Source of the DNA: JAHFUI01 sp039931615
GTDB lineage: Bacteria > Acidobacteriota > Vicinamibacteria > Vicinamibacterales > CAVVIG01
Reading direction: 5' to 3'
Assembly: GCA_039931615.1 (NCBI GenBank)
Contig: JBDTRR010000024.1
Span: forward strand, 1-64,000
DNA length: 64,000 bases
Shown: positions 43,422 to 51,188 of the stretch, one piece after another
Layout of the letters: every line of letters begins with the position of its first letter
How positions within the stretch are numbered: position 1 is the first letter of the stretch
Made by a program: the position numbers and the translations under genes
Notes under the pieces: model-generated
Databases searched by the model: none
Seen by the model: the letters and a program-made list of their open reading frames with translations, nothing else
What the model was told of the DNA's origin: nothing

Positions 43422-43742
43422 CTACGCGCACACGTCCTCGCGGAAGCCCGCCTGCCGCCACGCGGCCAGGTGGCCGTCCAGGTAGACAACGCGCTGAAAT
43501 CCGTGTCTGCGAAGGACTGCGCCCGCCAGCCAGGCGCGGGGTCCGTGGCCGCAGTAGACGACCAGCATGTCGTCCGGCGAGGCGGCAATCTGCGAGCGGC
43601 GGACCGGCACCGCCCAGAACGGCATGTGCTGCGCCCCTGGAACATGGCCGCGCGCGAATTCCGCCCAGGACCTGACGTCGAGAATCGCTGGCGCGATGCC
43701 GGCCTCGATCTCCGCCAGCAGGGTCGCTGCCGTCATCAACAT
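43422..43742 (-). CDS. single-domain rhodanese-like sulfurtransferase
   Basis: The product has 106 residues from the ATG at 43742, 13 bases after the stop of beta-RFAP synthase. The rhodanese domain shows 'APAILDVRSWAEFARGHVPG' and the active-site loop 'VVYCGHGPRA' with Cys. It ends 'VVYLDGHLAAWRQAGF', the usual GGxxxW-like tail with Asp-Gly-His. Such domains carry persulfide sulfur. It is the last gene of the long minus-strand H4MPT operon, and its link to cofactor synthesis is only positional. Confidence 0.85.
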   Translation of the reverse strand: MLMTAATLLAEIEAGIAPAILDVRSWAEFARGHVPGAQHMPFWAVPVRRSQIAASPDDMLVVYCGHGPRAWLAGAVLRRHGFQRVVYLDGHLAAWRQAGFREDVCA

Positions 43743-43755
43743 GACCAGGCCGCGA

Positions 43756-44736
43756 CTACAGCTCGCGCCAGACGCGTGCGCCTTCGGTGCGAAACGGTCC
43801 CTCGTAGACAGCTCCCTCCGCACCCACCGCGCCGCGCACCCGCTCCGCCAGGGTCATCCCGGCCTGCTCGCCGTCGACGATCCCGTACACCGCCGGTCCC
43901 CATGAGCTCTGGCCGACGCCCGACGCGCCCCAGTCGGCCATCCGGCGCACCAGCTCCTCGCTGGCACCCGGCGCGAACGTCCCCCCCTGGACCGGCGCGA
44001 ACCAGCGGCCGTTGATCGCCTGAATCGCGCTCAGTGCCGCGCCGAACGTCGCGAGATCGCCATCGGCAACCGCCGGCAGCAGCGCCATGACCACGAGATG
44101 GGCGACCCGCTCGGCATCGCGCTCAGGCGGGGCAGGCATCGCGGCGAACGCCGCGTCCTCCTCGTGCCCGCTGATCCCCGGCGTCGCCGCAGGCACCGCG
44201 ACGATGCAGCGCCAGGTCGGCGGAAAAGACAGCCGGGCCAGCAGCGGCGGGACGCCATCGTGGCCCCGGCGCCGCCCGCCCTCGAGGATGAGACCGCCGC
44301 CGGCAAACGCCCAGGTGCCGATCGCCGATCGTTGCGCGCGGCCCACCATGCGGGCGAGCGCCGGGGCATCGGCGGCCACCCCATGGAGCTCGGCGAGCGC
44401 GCGCGCCACGGCCAGTGCGAGCTGCGTGCCCGAACCGAGCCCGACATGTGACGGCAGCCTGCGGTGCACGCGTAAGCGCGCACCTCCCTCGAGGCCGCAG
44501 CCGGACAGGAAGCGGCAGGCGAAGCCGGCCACGCGATCGGCGTCCGCCCCTTCCACCTCCAGCGTGCCGGCTGCCTCGGCCGAAACCAGCAGCGACGGCG
44601 CCGGCGCCGCGGCACCGATACCGCCGAACCAGCGCCCGAGCTCGCCGCGCAGGTCGATCAACCCGAAATGCAGGCGCGCGGCCGCTTCGACAAACACCGT
44701 GCCCCGCTCGGACGCGGACATCGTCGGCCCGCTCAT
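43756..44736 (-). CDS. beta-ribofuranosylaminobenzene 5'-phosphate synthase
   Basis: The product has 326 residues. This GHMP-kinase-fold enzyme joins 4-aminobenzoate (or 4-hydroxybenzoate in methanogens) to PRPP with loss of CO2 and PPi, the step that commits to methanopterin. Landmarks are 'EAAARLHFGLIDLRGELGRW', 'GGIGAAAPAPSLLV', the glycine-rich 'PSHVGLGSGTQLALAVARAL' and the C-terminal 'SGVGQSSWGPAVYGIV'. Its ATG overlaps the stop of the DUF447 gene by four bases. The three pab genes just upstream would supply its aminobenzoate. Identification is strong by motif and by neighbourhood. Confidence 0.92.
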   Translation of the reverse strand: MSGPTMSASERGTVFVEAAARLHFGLIDLRGELGRWFGGIGAAAPAPSLLVSAEAAGTLEVEGADADRVAGFACRFLSGCGLEGGARLRVHRRLPSHVGLGSGTQLALAVARALAELHGVAADAPALARMVGRAQRSAIGTWAFAGGGLILEGGRRRGHDGVPPLLARLSFPPTWRCIVAVPAATPGISGHEEDAAFAAMPAPPERDAERVAHLVVMALLPAVADGDLATFGAALSAIQAINGRWFAPVQGGTFAPGASEELVRRMADWGASGVGQSSWGPAVYGIVDGEQAGMTLAERVRGAVGAEGAVYEGPFRTEGARVWREL

Positions 44737-45311
44737 CCTGATCCAGCACCAGCCGGGACCGACCGGATGTAATCGATCAGCAGCGCCATCGCCTCGCGCT
44801 GATCCGGACCCGCGGTCTTGTCGACGATGACCTGGAGCCGCGCCAGCTCCCCGTCCAGGAAGGATCGCGGCAGCAGATGTACCCGCGTGGCATAGATCGC
44901 GGCCTCGAGCACGGCGTGGCCGGCGCGATTGAACCCGATGAAGTCGCGCCGCGTCCCTCGATGCACCACGGTGGTCTCGATGCGCGAGCGGGGCGGCGTG
45001 CTGTCAATCGATTGGACCTCGACCTCACGCCATGAACAACAGTCCGCGAGCACGACGCCGCGGACGATGGTGGCCGGCACAGTCGGAAACGTCGGGTTCG
45101 AGATCGCCGCCCGTGCGAAGACCCGCACATCGTCGGTGAGGTTGACGACCGCGGCCCCGGCCGCGATCACATTCCGGTAGGTGGCCGTTTCGAGAAATGG
45201 CTTGAGGACGATCGCGTCGCCGTTGGCGATCGGGTCCCACTCGACGCCCATCGGTGCGCAGTTGACCGCGCCGTCGCCGGCAACGGTCGTGACGATGGTT
45301 TCGACAATCAC
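44733..45311 (-). CDS. DUF447-family protein (FMN-binding split-barrel-like, H4MPT-linked)
   Basis: The product has 192 residues from a GTG at 45311 that overlaps the TGA of pabC. The domain shows 'IVETIVTTVAGDGAVNCAPM', 'WDPIANGDAIVLKPFLETAT', 'VVNLTDDVRVFARAAIS' and 'VVHRGTRRDFIGFNRAGHAV'. DUF447 proteins occur in methanogens and in methylotrophs with H4MPT genes and have a flavin-binding split-barrel fold. Their biochemical role is not established to my knowledge. Tight coupling to pabC and to beta-RFAP synthase puts it within cofactor synthesis; a reductive step is one possibility. Confidence 0.82.
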   Translation of the reverse strand: MIVETIVTTVAGDGAVNCAPMGVEWDPIANGDAIVLKPFLETATYRNVIAAGAAVVNLTDDVRVFARAAISNPTFPTVPATIVRGVVLADCCSWREVEVQSIDSTPPRSRIETTVVHRGTRRDFIGFNRAGHAVLEAAIYATRVHLLPRSFLDGELARLQVIVDKTAGPDQREAMALLIDYIRSVPAGAGSG

Positions 45312-46183
45312 GATCCGGCTCGCGTCTCCCGGGCCACGAGCGCGGCGTAGGCGGCGGCGATCTCCCGGGTGACGGATCCAGGCGTGCCGCGGCCGATCGG
45401 ATGCTCCCCCACCCGCACGAGCGGGGCGATCTCCCGCACCGAACTGGTGAGGAAGGCTTCCCTGGCGGCCAGCAGCTCGTCGAGTCCGAACGCCCGCTCC
45501 CCCCCCGGCATGCCACGCGCGCGTGCGACCTCGAGCACGGCGCCACGCGTGACCCCGGGCAGCACACCGCAGGACACCGGCGGCGTCAACAGCGTGCCGC
45601 TCTGCGTCCAGACAAAGAGATTGCTGGACGTCGCTTCCGAGCAATGCCCCTCGAGGTCGAGAAAGATTGCCTCGTCGGCGCCGGCACGGCGCGCCTCGAG
45701 CCAGGCCGCCACGGCGTCGGCGTAGGCGAGCGTCTTCACCCCGGCCGTCATCGCGCGCTCGTTGCGGCGGCCCGACGCGACATGCGCCGTCAGCCCGGCG
45801 TCGTAGATCCCGGCCGGAAAAATTGGCAGCGGATTGAGCGCGAGAATGACCGTTGGCCGGGGAAGGTCCGGCGGCGCAACGCCCGCTGGGCCAATGCCCC
45901 GGGTGACGGTCAGCCGGATGCTGGCATCGTGCGGGCCGGACGCGGCCAGCGCGACCGCCATCCATTCCTGCAGGTCGGGCGGCGCCGGAATCTCCAGCGC
46001 CGCCAGCGACTGCGCCAGCCGTGCGACATGGCGGTCGAGCCGGAACACCCGGCCGGCGTACGCCCGCATCGTCTCGAAGACGCCATCGCCGAGGGTCAGG
46101 CCGCGGTCGCGCGACGAGATGTGGAGGCCGTCGGGCGGCTGTCGTTCGCCGTTCACCCAGACGGCCGGCAAGTCGTTGCTCAT
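45308..46183 (-). CDS. pabC: aminodeoxychorismate lyase-like class IV aminotransferase
   Basis: The product has 291 residues. Fold-type IV PLP enzyme with 'DRGLTLGDGVFETMRAYAGR', the PLP Lys150 in 'MTAGVKTLAYADAVAA', 'DEAIFLDLEGHCSEATSSNL' and 'VLPGVTRGAVLEVARARG'. PabC removes pyruvate from aminodeoxychorismate to give 4-aminobenzoate; branched-chain and D-amino-acid aminotransferases share the fold. Position directly after pabB and pabA and before beta-RFAP synthase makes the lyase role most likely. Its stop overlaps the next gene's GTG. Confidence 0.85.
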   Translation of the reverse strand: MSNDLPAVWVNGERQPPDGLHISSRDRGLTLGDGVFETMRAYAGRVFRLDRHVARLAQSLAALEIPAPPDLQEWMAVALAASGPHDASIRLTVTRGIGPAGVAPPDLPRPTVILALNPLPIFPAGIYDAGLTAHVASGRRNERAMTAGVKTLAYADAVAAWLEARRAGADEAIFLDLEGHCSEATSSNLFVWTQSGTLLTPPVSCGVLPGVTRGAVLEVARARGMPGGERAFGLDELLAAREAFLTSSVREIAPLVRVGEHPIGRGTPGSVTREIAAAYAALVARETRAGS

Positions 46184-46190
46184 CGCGGGT

Positions 46191-46877
46191 TCACCGGACC
46201 AGCGCCACCGGCGGCGGAACGAACCGATCAGGCGCTGCGCCGTACAGATGATCCCCGGCTGCGGCGTGAGCGCCGTCGGCCCGGTTGGGCAGCTCGTTCG
46301 GACGCCCCCGCTCGCCGTGCAGGAACCGGTCGAGCAGGGGGTAGCCGTACTCGGTCGCCGCCGATTCCGGATGGAACTGGACGCCGACCACCGGCGCCGT
46401 CAGGTGCTCGACCGCCATGATCTCGCCATCGTCTTCGGCCGACGCGAGGACGCGCAGCGATGACGGCAACGACGCCGGATCGATGACCAGCGAATGGTAC
46501 CGGGCGACGCGGAGCGGCGACGGCAGCCCGGCGAAGACGCTGGAGCCGTCGTGCGTGACCAGCGACGTCTTGCCGTGCATCGGACGTCCGGCGCGGACAA
46601 TCGCGGCGCCGTAGGCGGCGCCGATGCATTGATGCCCGAGGCAGACGCCGAAGATCGGCGTCGCGGCGCCGAATCGCCGGATCAGCGCCGTCGAAATCCC
46701 GGCTTCGGCGGGGGTGCAGGGCCCCGGCGAGATGATGATGTGGGTCGGCGCCAGCGCCGCCACCTCGTCGAGCGAGATGCGGTCGTTTCTTCGCACCACC
46801 GCCTCGTCGCCCAGCTCGCGCACGTAGCGCGCCAGGTTGTGGACGAAGGAGTCGTAGTTGTCGATGAGCAGAATCAT
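46191..46877 (-). CDS. pabA: aminodeoxychorismate synthase glutaminase subunit
   Basis: The product has 228 residues from the ATG at 46877; the frame is open further upstream inside pabB and is not used. Class I amidotransferase with triad Cys79 ('GVCLGHQCIG') and His169/Glu171 ('VGVQFHPES'), plus 'MILLIDNYDSFVHNLARYV' and 'ISPGPCTPAEAG'. It supplies ammonia to PabB. A tail of about 40 residues after the usual end, rich in Ala and Pro, is extra compared with the ~190-residue norm. TrpG has the same fold, but the neighbours are pab genes. Confidence 0.88.
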   Translation of the reverse strand: MILLIDNYDSFVHNLARYVRELGDEAVVRRNDRISLDEVAALAPTHIIISPGPCTPAEAGISTALIRRFGAATPIFGVCLGHQCIGAAYGAAIVRAGRPMHGKTSLVTHDGSSVFAGLPSPLRVARYHSLVIDPASLPSSLRVLASAEDDGEIMAVEHLTAPVVGVQFHPESAATEYGYPLLDRFLHGERGRPNELPNRADGAHAAAGDHLYGAAPDRFVPPPVALVR

Positions 46878-46975
46878 GGCCCCCCCTCGCTCGACGACAA
46901 CACGCCGCCACCGATTGTATTGCGGATTGGCGCCGCGCCTTCGGTCAAGTTGGTCAACCGCCGGCTCGATCGCGA

Positions 46976-48472
46976 TCACGCCGGGACGACCAGCGCATCG
47001 ATCATCGCGCGCGCCTTGTCGAGCGTCTCGCGGTACTCCTGCTCGGGATCGGAATCGGCGACGATGCCGCCGCCGGCGCTGAAGTAGACCCGGCCGCGGC
47101 GCGCGATCGCCGTGCGGATCACGATGCTGGTGTCGAGCGCGCCGGTGACGCTCCAGTAGCCGATCGAGCCGCAGTAGACGCTGCGTTCCGACGGCTCGAG
47201 TTCGGCGATGATTTCCATCGCCCGCACCTTCGGCGCGCCGGTGATCGAGCCGCCGGGAAAGGCCAGCCGCAGGGCATCGAGGGCGGTGCGTCCGGGGGCA
47301 AGATCGCCGACTACGGTCGAGACCAGATGATGGACCGTCGGGTAGCGCTCGAGCGCGAACAGCTCGGGAACCCGGACCGTGCCCGGCGCGCAGACCCGCG
47401 ACAGGTCGTTGCGCATCAGGTCGACGATCATCAGGTTCTCCGCCCGATCCTTGGCACTCTCCGTCAGCGCCTGGCCGAGCGCCCCGTCGTGCTCGGGGCC
47501 GACGCCGCGCGGGCGGGTCCCTTTGATCGGACGCGTCTCGACACGGCCGGCGACATCGACGTGGAGGAAGCGTTCCGGCGAGGCACTGATGACCGCCGCG
47601 CCGGGAAACTCGAGGAACGCGGCAAACGGCGCCGCATTCTGCGTCCGCAGACGACGGTAGAGCGCCCACGCCGGCTCGCCGAGCGGCGCTTCGAAACGCT
47701 GCGACAGGTTGGCCTGGAAGATGTCGCCGGCGAAGACATACTCGCGGACCCGGGCCGCGGCATCGAGATACGCGGCATGCGTGAACGACGACCGCAGCTC
47801 GAGCCGCGGATCCCACCAGCCGCCCTCGACGGGATACGACGGCGCCGGGTCGCCGCGGCGATCGGCGGCCCCTGACAGCGTGTCCGGCGCCGGCACGATC
47901 ACGGTCGATCGCCGCACGACCTGATCGGCCAGCCGCCGCCGCACCGCCGCCAGGCGGCCAGCGGCACGCCGCGCCCGGGCCGACGGCGAGGTCTCCGGCA
48001 TCCCGGTCGAGATGAGCCAGGCGCGCCCCGCGTCGTGGTCCCAGGCCAGCACCCAGTCATACAGGCCCAACACCACGTCGGGCAGCGCCAAGTCGTCGTG
48101 GCGCGGTGCCGGGAGGCGCTCGAGCACGCGGCCCCAGTCGTAGGCCAGGAAGCCGGCCGCCCCGCCTTGAAACGGCGGCAGGCCTGCCACCGGATCGGCG
48201 GCGTGCGGGGCGAGCAGCGTCTCGATCGCGGCGAGCGCATCGCCGGAATCAACGGGAGCGATGCCGGTCGCGGGATCGAGGCATTCGGTCCTGGCCGCCT
48301 TGCTGCGGACGACGGCCACCGGGTCGGCGGTGAGAAACGAATAGCGCCCGAGCCGGGTGCCGCGGGCGGCGCTGTCGAGAAAGAGACGGTAGGGCAGCCC
48401 TTCGAGCTGCTCACAGCAGTGCACCGGATCCGGCACGACATCGAGTTCGTCGACGAGCGGCACATTCACCAC
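46976..48472 (-). CDS. pabB: aminodeoxychorismate synthase component I
   Basis: The product has 498 residues from a GTG at 48472. Chorismate-using domain with 'YVFAGDIFQANLSQRF', 'SASPERFLHV', the PabB-type 'PIKGTRPRG' (Lys317; anthranilate synthases have a different residue there), 'ENLMIVDLMRNDLSRV' and 'FPGGSITGAPKVRAMEII'. An N-terminal domain of ~190 residues contains 'LGRYSFLTADP'. It aminates chorismate with ammonia from PabA. Folate also needs this product, so the enzyme could serve both pathways, but its location inside the H4MPT cluster suggests supply to methanopterin. Confidence 0.92.
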   Translation of the reverse strand: MVNVPLVDELDVVPDPVHCCEQLEGLPYRLFLDSAARGTRLGRYSFLTADPVAVVRSKAARTECLDPATGIAPVDSGDALAAIETLLAPHAADPVAGLPPFQGGAAGFLAYDWGRVLERLPAPRHDDLALPDVVLGLYDWVLAWDHDAGRAWLISTGMPETSPSARARRAAGRLAAVRRRLADQVVRRSTVIVPAPDTLSGAADRRGDPAPSYPVEGGWWDPRLELRSSFTHAAYLDAAARVREYVFAGDIFQANLSQRFEAPLGEPAWALYRRLRTQNAAPFAAFLEFPGAAVISASPERFLHVDVAGRVETRPIKGTRPRGVGPEHDGALGQALTESAKDRAENLMIVDLMRNDLSRVCAPGTVRVPELFALERYPTVHHLVSTVVGDLAPGRTALDALRLAFPGGSITGAPKVRAMEIIAELEPSERSVYCGSIGYWSVTGALDTSIVIRTAIARRGRVYFSAGGGIVADSDPEQEYRETLDKARAMIDALVVPA

Positions 48473-48482
48473 GGCGTGCCTG

Positions 48483-49922
48483 CTACTCCCCGGGTTCGCC
48501 TGAATCCGGCGTGCCGGCGCGCCGGGCCGGGCGCTGCGTCAACCGGATGTGTTCGCCCGCCGCATCGTCTGGCGGCGTGAGATAGCCCCACGCCAGCGCG
48601 CCTTCCTGCCGGTAGGTCTTGCCAAGCGTCATCGCCAGGCTGGCGCGCGCCAGTTCCTTGCCCAGGTAGAACGCGTGGCCGGCGTCGTCGACCTCGAGCT
48701 GCGCGAAGATCTGCTGGATGTCCGTGCCGCGGATCAGGCGCTGGCTGTTCAGCACGGTGATGCCGTCGCGGTCGGCGAAGATGCGGTAGTTGGGATCGGT
48801 GAGGCGGGACTGCAGCGCCTGCAGCTCCTCTTGCGTGAAGGTCAGCATCACCGGGTCCTTGACGGTGACCAGGCGGTCGTCGATGCCCTTGGGAATGGTC
48901 CGCTGGGTCACGGCGTAGTGCATCAGCCGGCGCGCCACGTCGATTTCGCGCACCGCGCCGCGCGCCCAGGCGATGACCTCGGTCGTCAGCACCGCGCGCA
49001 CGCCCAGCTCCTGACAGACCGCGATCAGCATCGCGTTCACGCCGGTCGAATCGGCCGCCGTCAGCTCGGTGAGGTTGCCGATGCCCATCAGCATCTCGGC
49101 GTCGGGATAGCGCCGCCGCACCTCGGCGTAGCGCTCGAGTGACGCCATGAAGCCGAAGCCGATCGGCTCCACAATCGGATCGATCAGATAGGGCACGCCC
49201 CACGTCGCCAGCTTCTCCAGGCTGGGATCCAGCGTGTCGAGCGGCCCGCCCAGGTCCGGCACCACCACCACGCGCGCCCCGGTTCCCGCCAGGTCGCGTG
49301 CCACCTCGATATTCGAGCCGTTGACGCTCAGCACCAGCCGGGCACCGGCGGCGACGGCGGTGCGGATCTCCCCGGGGTCGAACGTGTCGACGCTGACCGC
49401 CAGGCCTTCCGACGCCAGTTCACGGACGATCTCGCCGAGCGCGGGGAACGGCAGCCCGGGCGTGCAGCCGACGTCGATCACATCGGCGCCCGACGCGTGG
49501 AAGTAGGCCGCCTCGCCGCGCAGCGCCGCGCGGGTCAGCTTCGGCGCGTTGTTGATCTCGGCGACGATCTCAATGTCCCAGGCGCCGTAGTCGCGGGCCG
49601 ATGCCGCGCGCCCGAAGTGGCGCGGGATCTCGCGCAGATCTTTCGGCCCCTTTTCCGCCGGCACGCCGATGCGGTCGCCGATCACCGCGGTGTCGCCCTC
49701 GCAGAGTCCCGGGATCACCACGAGGTCGGCTCCCTCCGGCACCTGACCGGGCTGGTCGAGATGGCGCGCGATCCAGGGCGTGGTCATCAGTGCCGCGACG
49801 GTGATGCCGAGCACGGTGACGTCGCAGGCGAACGGCGGCGCCATCTCCGCCAGCACGCGCCGCAGCGCCGGTTCGGCGAGGCGTCCGGTGACGAACAGCA
49901 CGCGCCGCGGCGCGGCTACCAC
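48483..49922 (-). CDS. dihydropteroate-synthase-like protein with an N-terminal extension (DUF6513-like)
   Basis: The product has 479 residues from a GTG at 49922, which lies exactly at the edge of a hairpin repeat. Residues ~1-110 are an extra domain with 'RRVLFVTGRLAEPALRRVL' and 'VVIPGLCEGD'. The pterin-binding TIM barrel then shows 'GADVIDVGCTPGLPFPALGE', 'LAVSVDTFDPGEI', 'RLVLSVNGSN' and 'MLMGIGNLTELTAADSTG'. The C-terminal ~110 residues are a third part ('TIPKGIDDRLVTVKDP'...). In archaea and methylotrophs this family is proposed to join the pterin diphosphate to the ribosylated aminobenzoate of methanopterin. The call is by family and context, not by tested activity. Confidence 0.85.
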   Translation of the reverse strand: MVAAPRRVLFVTGRLAEPALRRVLAEMAPPFACDVTVLGITVAALMTTPWIARHLDQPGQVPEGADLVVIPGLCEGDTAVIGDRIGVPAEKGPKDLREIPRHFGRAASARDYGAWDIEIVAEINNAPKLTRAALRGEAAYFHASGADVIDVGCTPGLPFPALGEIVRELASEGLAVSVDTFDPGEIRTAVAAGARLVLSVNGSNIEVARDLAGTGARVVVVPDLGGPLDTLDPSLEKLATWGVPYLIDPIVEPIGFGFMASLERYAEVRRRYPDAEMLMGIGNLTELTAADSTGVNAMLIAVCQELGVRAVLTTEVIAWARGAVREIDVARRLMHYAVTQRTIPKGIDDRLVTVKDPVMLTFTQEELQALQSRLTDPNYRIFADRDGITVLNSQRLIRGTDIQQIFAQLEVDDAGHAFYLGKELARASLAMTLGKTYRQEGALAWGYLTPPDDAAGEHIRLTQRPARRAGTPDSGEPGE

Positions 49923-49948
49923 GAAAAAGGGGCCGTCCCCCTTTTTCG
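49922..49948. repeat. perfect hairpin CGAAAAAGGGG / CCCCTTTTTCG at the start of the DHPS-like gene
   Basis: CGAAAAAGGGG and CCCCCTTTTTCG enclose a four-base loop. It lies immediately upstream of the GTG of the minus-strand DHPS-like gene and downstream of the carbinolamine dehydratase stop. In the message it would cover the ribosome-binding region; relatives with AAAAGGGGTCGGG occur at 17399 and 31789. Confidence 0.75.
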
Positions 49949-49953
49949 CGACA

Positions 49954-50319
49954 TCATCCCCGCGGGTCGCCGCCCCGCACGAACTTGGCCGGTGTCCCTT
50001 CGAGCGCACCGCCGGCGGCAGGACGCCACAGCGCGAGATCCTCGATGCGGCGGGCGAGGTCGAAATCCTTGTCCGTGATGCCGCCGGCGCTGTGCGTATT
50101 CAGCTTGACCGTGACGCGGGCATACGTCACCGCCAGGTCGGGATGGTGGTAGGCCGCTTCCGCGAGGAAGCCGATCGCATTCACCAGCATCAGCGTCGTC
50201 GGCCACCCGTCGGTCTTGTAGTTCCGCCGGATCCACCCGCCCTCGTAAAACCAGCCGGGCAGCGCCTGCAGCCGCTCGCCGATCTGCGACTCGTCGTAGA
50301 CCGATTCCTTCTCTCTCAT
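49954..50319 (-). CDS. pterin-4a-carbinolamine dehydratase
   Basis: The product has 121 residues from the ATG at 50319 (ATG at 50334 is an alternative). The family motif is visible as 'AYHHPDLAVTYARVTVKLNT' followed by 'HSAGGITDKDFDLARRIE', with the two adjacent His and the distal His and Asp in place. The enzyme dehydrates 4a-hydroxy-tetrahydropterins and forms quinonoid dihydropterin. A pcd-type gene is also part of the H4MPT clusters of Methylobacterium, where its role is unclear. It sits between the SDR and DHPS-like genes in the same operon. Confidence 0.9.
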   Translation of the reverse strand: MREKESVYDESQIGERLQALPGWFYEGGWIRRNYKTDGWPTTLMLVNAIGFLAEAAYHHPDLAVTYARVTVKLNTHSAGGITDKDFDLARRIEDLALWRPAAGGALEGTPAKFVRGGDPRG

Positions 50320-50371
50320 CGCCTGCCATCCCATCCAACCGGCTCACTGCCGGTCGATCATCGTTGCCGCA

Positions 50372-51145
50372 TCACATCACCACGCCGCCACCGACCAGGA
50401 TCGCCTGGCCGGTGAGGAACGCCGCCGCCGGCGAGGCGAGAAACACCGCGGCGCCGGCGACGTCCTCGGGCACACCCCAGCGTTTGAGTGGCGTCGACAG
50501 GGCCACCTGCTGGCGCAGGCGATCGTTCGCGCCGGCGCCGAATGAAGTCTCGATCCAGCCGGGGGCGAGGACGTTGACGCGCACGCGCGGCGCCACCGAA
50601 CGCGCCAGCGACTTGCTGAAGGAGAGCACGCCGCCCTTGACCGCAGCATACAGTTGCGGGTTGGCGCCGGCCATGCCGGTCAACACGTGATCCCAGCTCA
50701 TGTTGATGATGACGCCGCCCCGCTCCTGCGCGGCGAGCAGATCCGCCGCCTGCCACGACGCGAGCATCGTGCCTCGCAAATCGACGGCCAGCAGCAGGTC
50801 CAGCTTTTCGATGGTCGGCAGCGCGGCGCCCGCGCCGGTCAGGATGTCGGCCCCGGCGTTGTTCACCCAGACGTCCAGCCGTCCGAGCGCGTCGCGGGCG
50901 GCCGGGCCGACGGCGCCGACCGATGGCCCGTCGGCGAGGTCGAGCCGCACGATGGCGGCGCGGCGGCCGAGCTCCCGAATCTCGCGCGCCGTCTCCTGCA
51001 CGCCGCCTTCATTCGCCCGATAGGTGATCGCGACGTCGGCGCCGGCGCGGGCGCAGGCGATCGCAATCGCCCGCCCGATCCCACTGGAGGCGCCGGTGAC
51101 GAGCACGGCGAGACCCGCCAGGCGTGCGTCAGCGCTGTCGGTCAT
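50372..51145 (-). CDS. short-chain dehydrogenase/reductase in the H4MPT operon
   Basis: The product has 257 residues. Classical SDR with NADP-binding 'VLVTGASSGIGRAIA', 'NNAGAD', catalytic Tyr and Lys in 'LYAAVKGG', and 'VNVLAPGWIETSF'. The usual catalytic Ser position reads 'IINMSWDHVLTG'. It lies first-but-one in the H4MPT operon. Pteridine reductases (PTR1, FolM) belong to this family, and no archaeal-type dihydromethanopterin reductase is visible in the window, so it is a candidate for reduction of dihydromethanopterin. Other SDR roles cannot be excluded. Confidence 0.85.
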   Translation of the reverse strand: MTDSADARLAGLAVLVTGASSGIGRAIAIACARAGADVAITYRANEGGVQETAREIRELGRRAAIVRLDLADGPSVGAVGPAARDALGRLDVWVNNAGADILTGAGAALPTIEKLDLLLAVDLRGTMLASWQAADLLAAQERGGVIINMSWDHVLTGMAGANPQLYAAVKGGVLSFSKSLARSVAPRVRVNVLAPGWIETSFGAGANDRLRQQVALSTPLKRWGVPEDVAGAAVFLASPAAAFLTGQAILVGGGVVM

Positions 51146-51188
51146 CTGCTGCGGATCATACCGCGGGGGCAGAATGCGGACACGCCAG

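Noticed and set aside
46878..47816. N-terminal extension of pabA inside pabB
   Set aside because: The upstream part of this frame is Arg-rich shadow sequence; the amidotransferase fold begins at the ATG at 46877.
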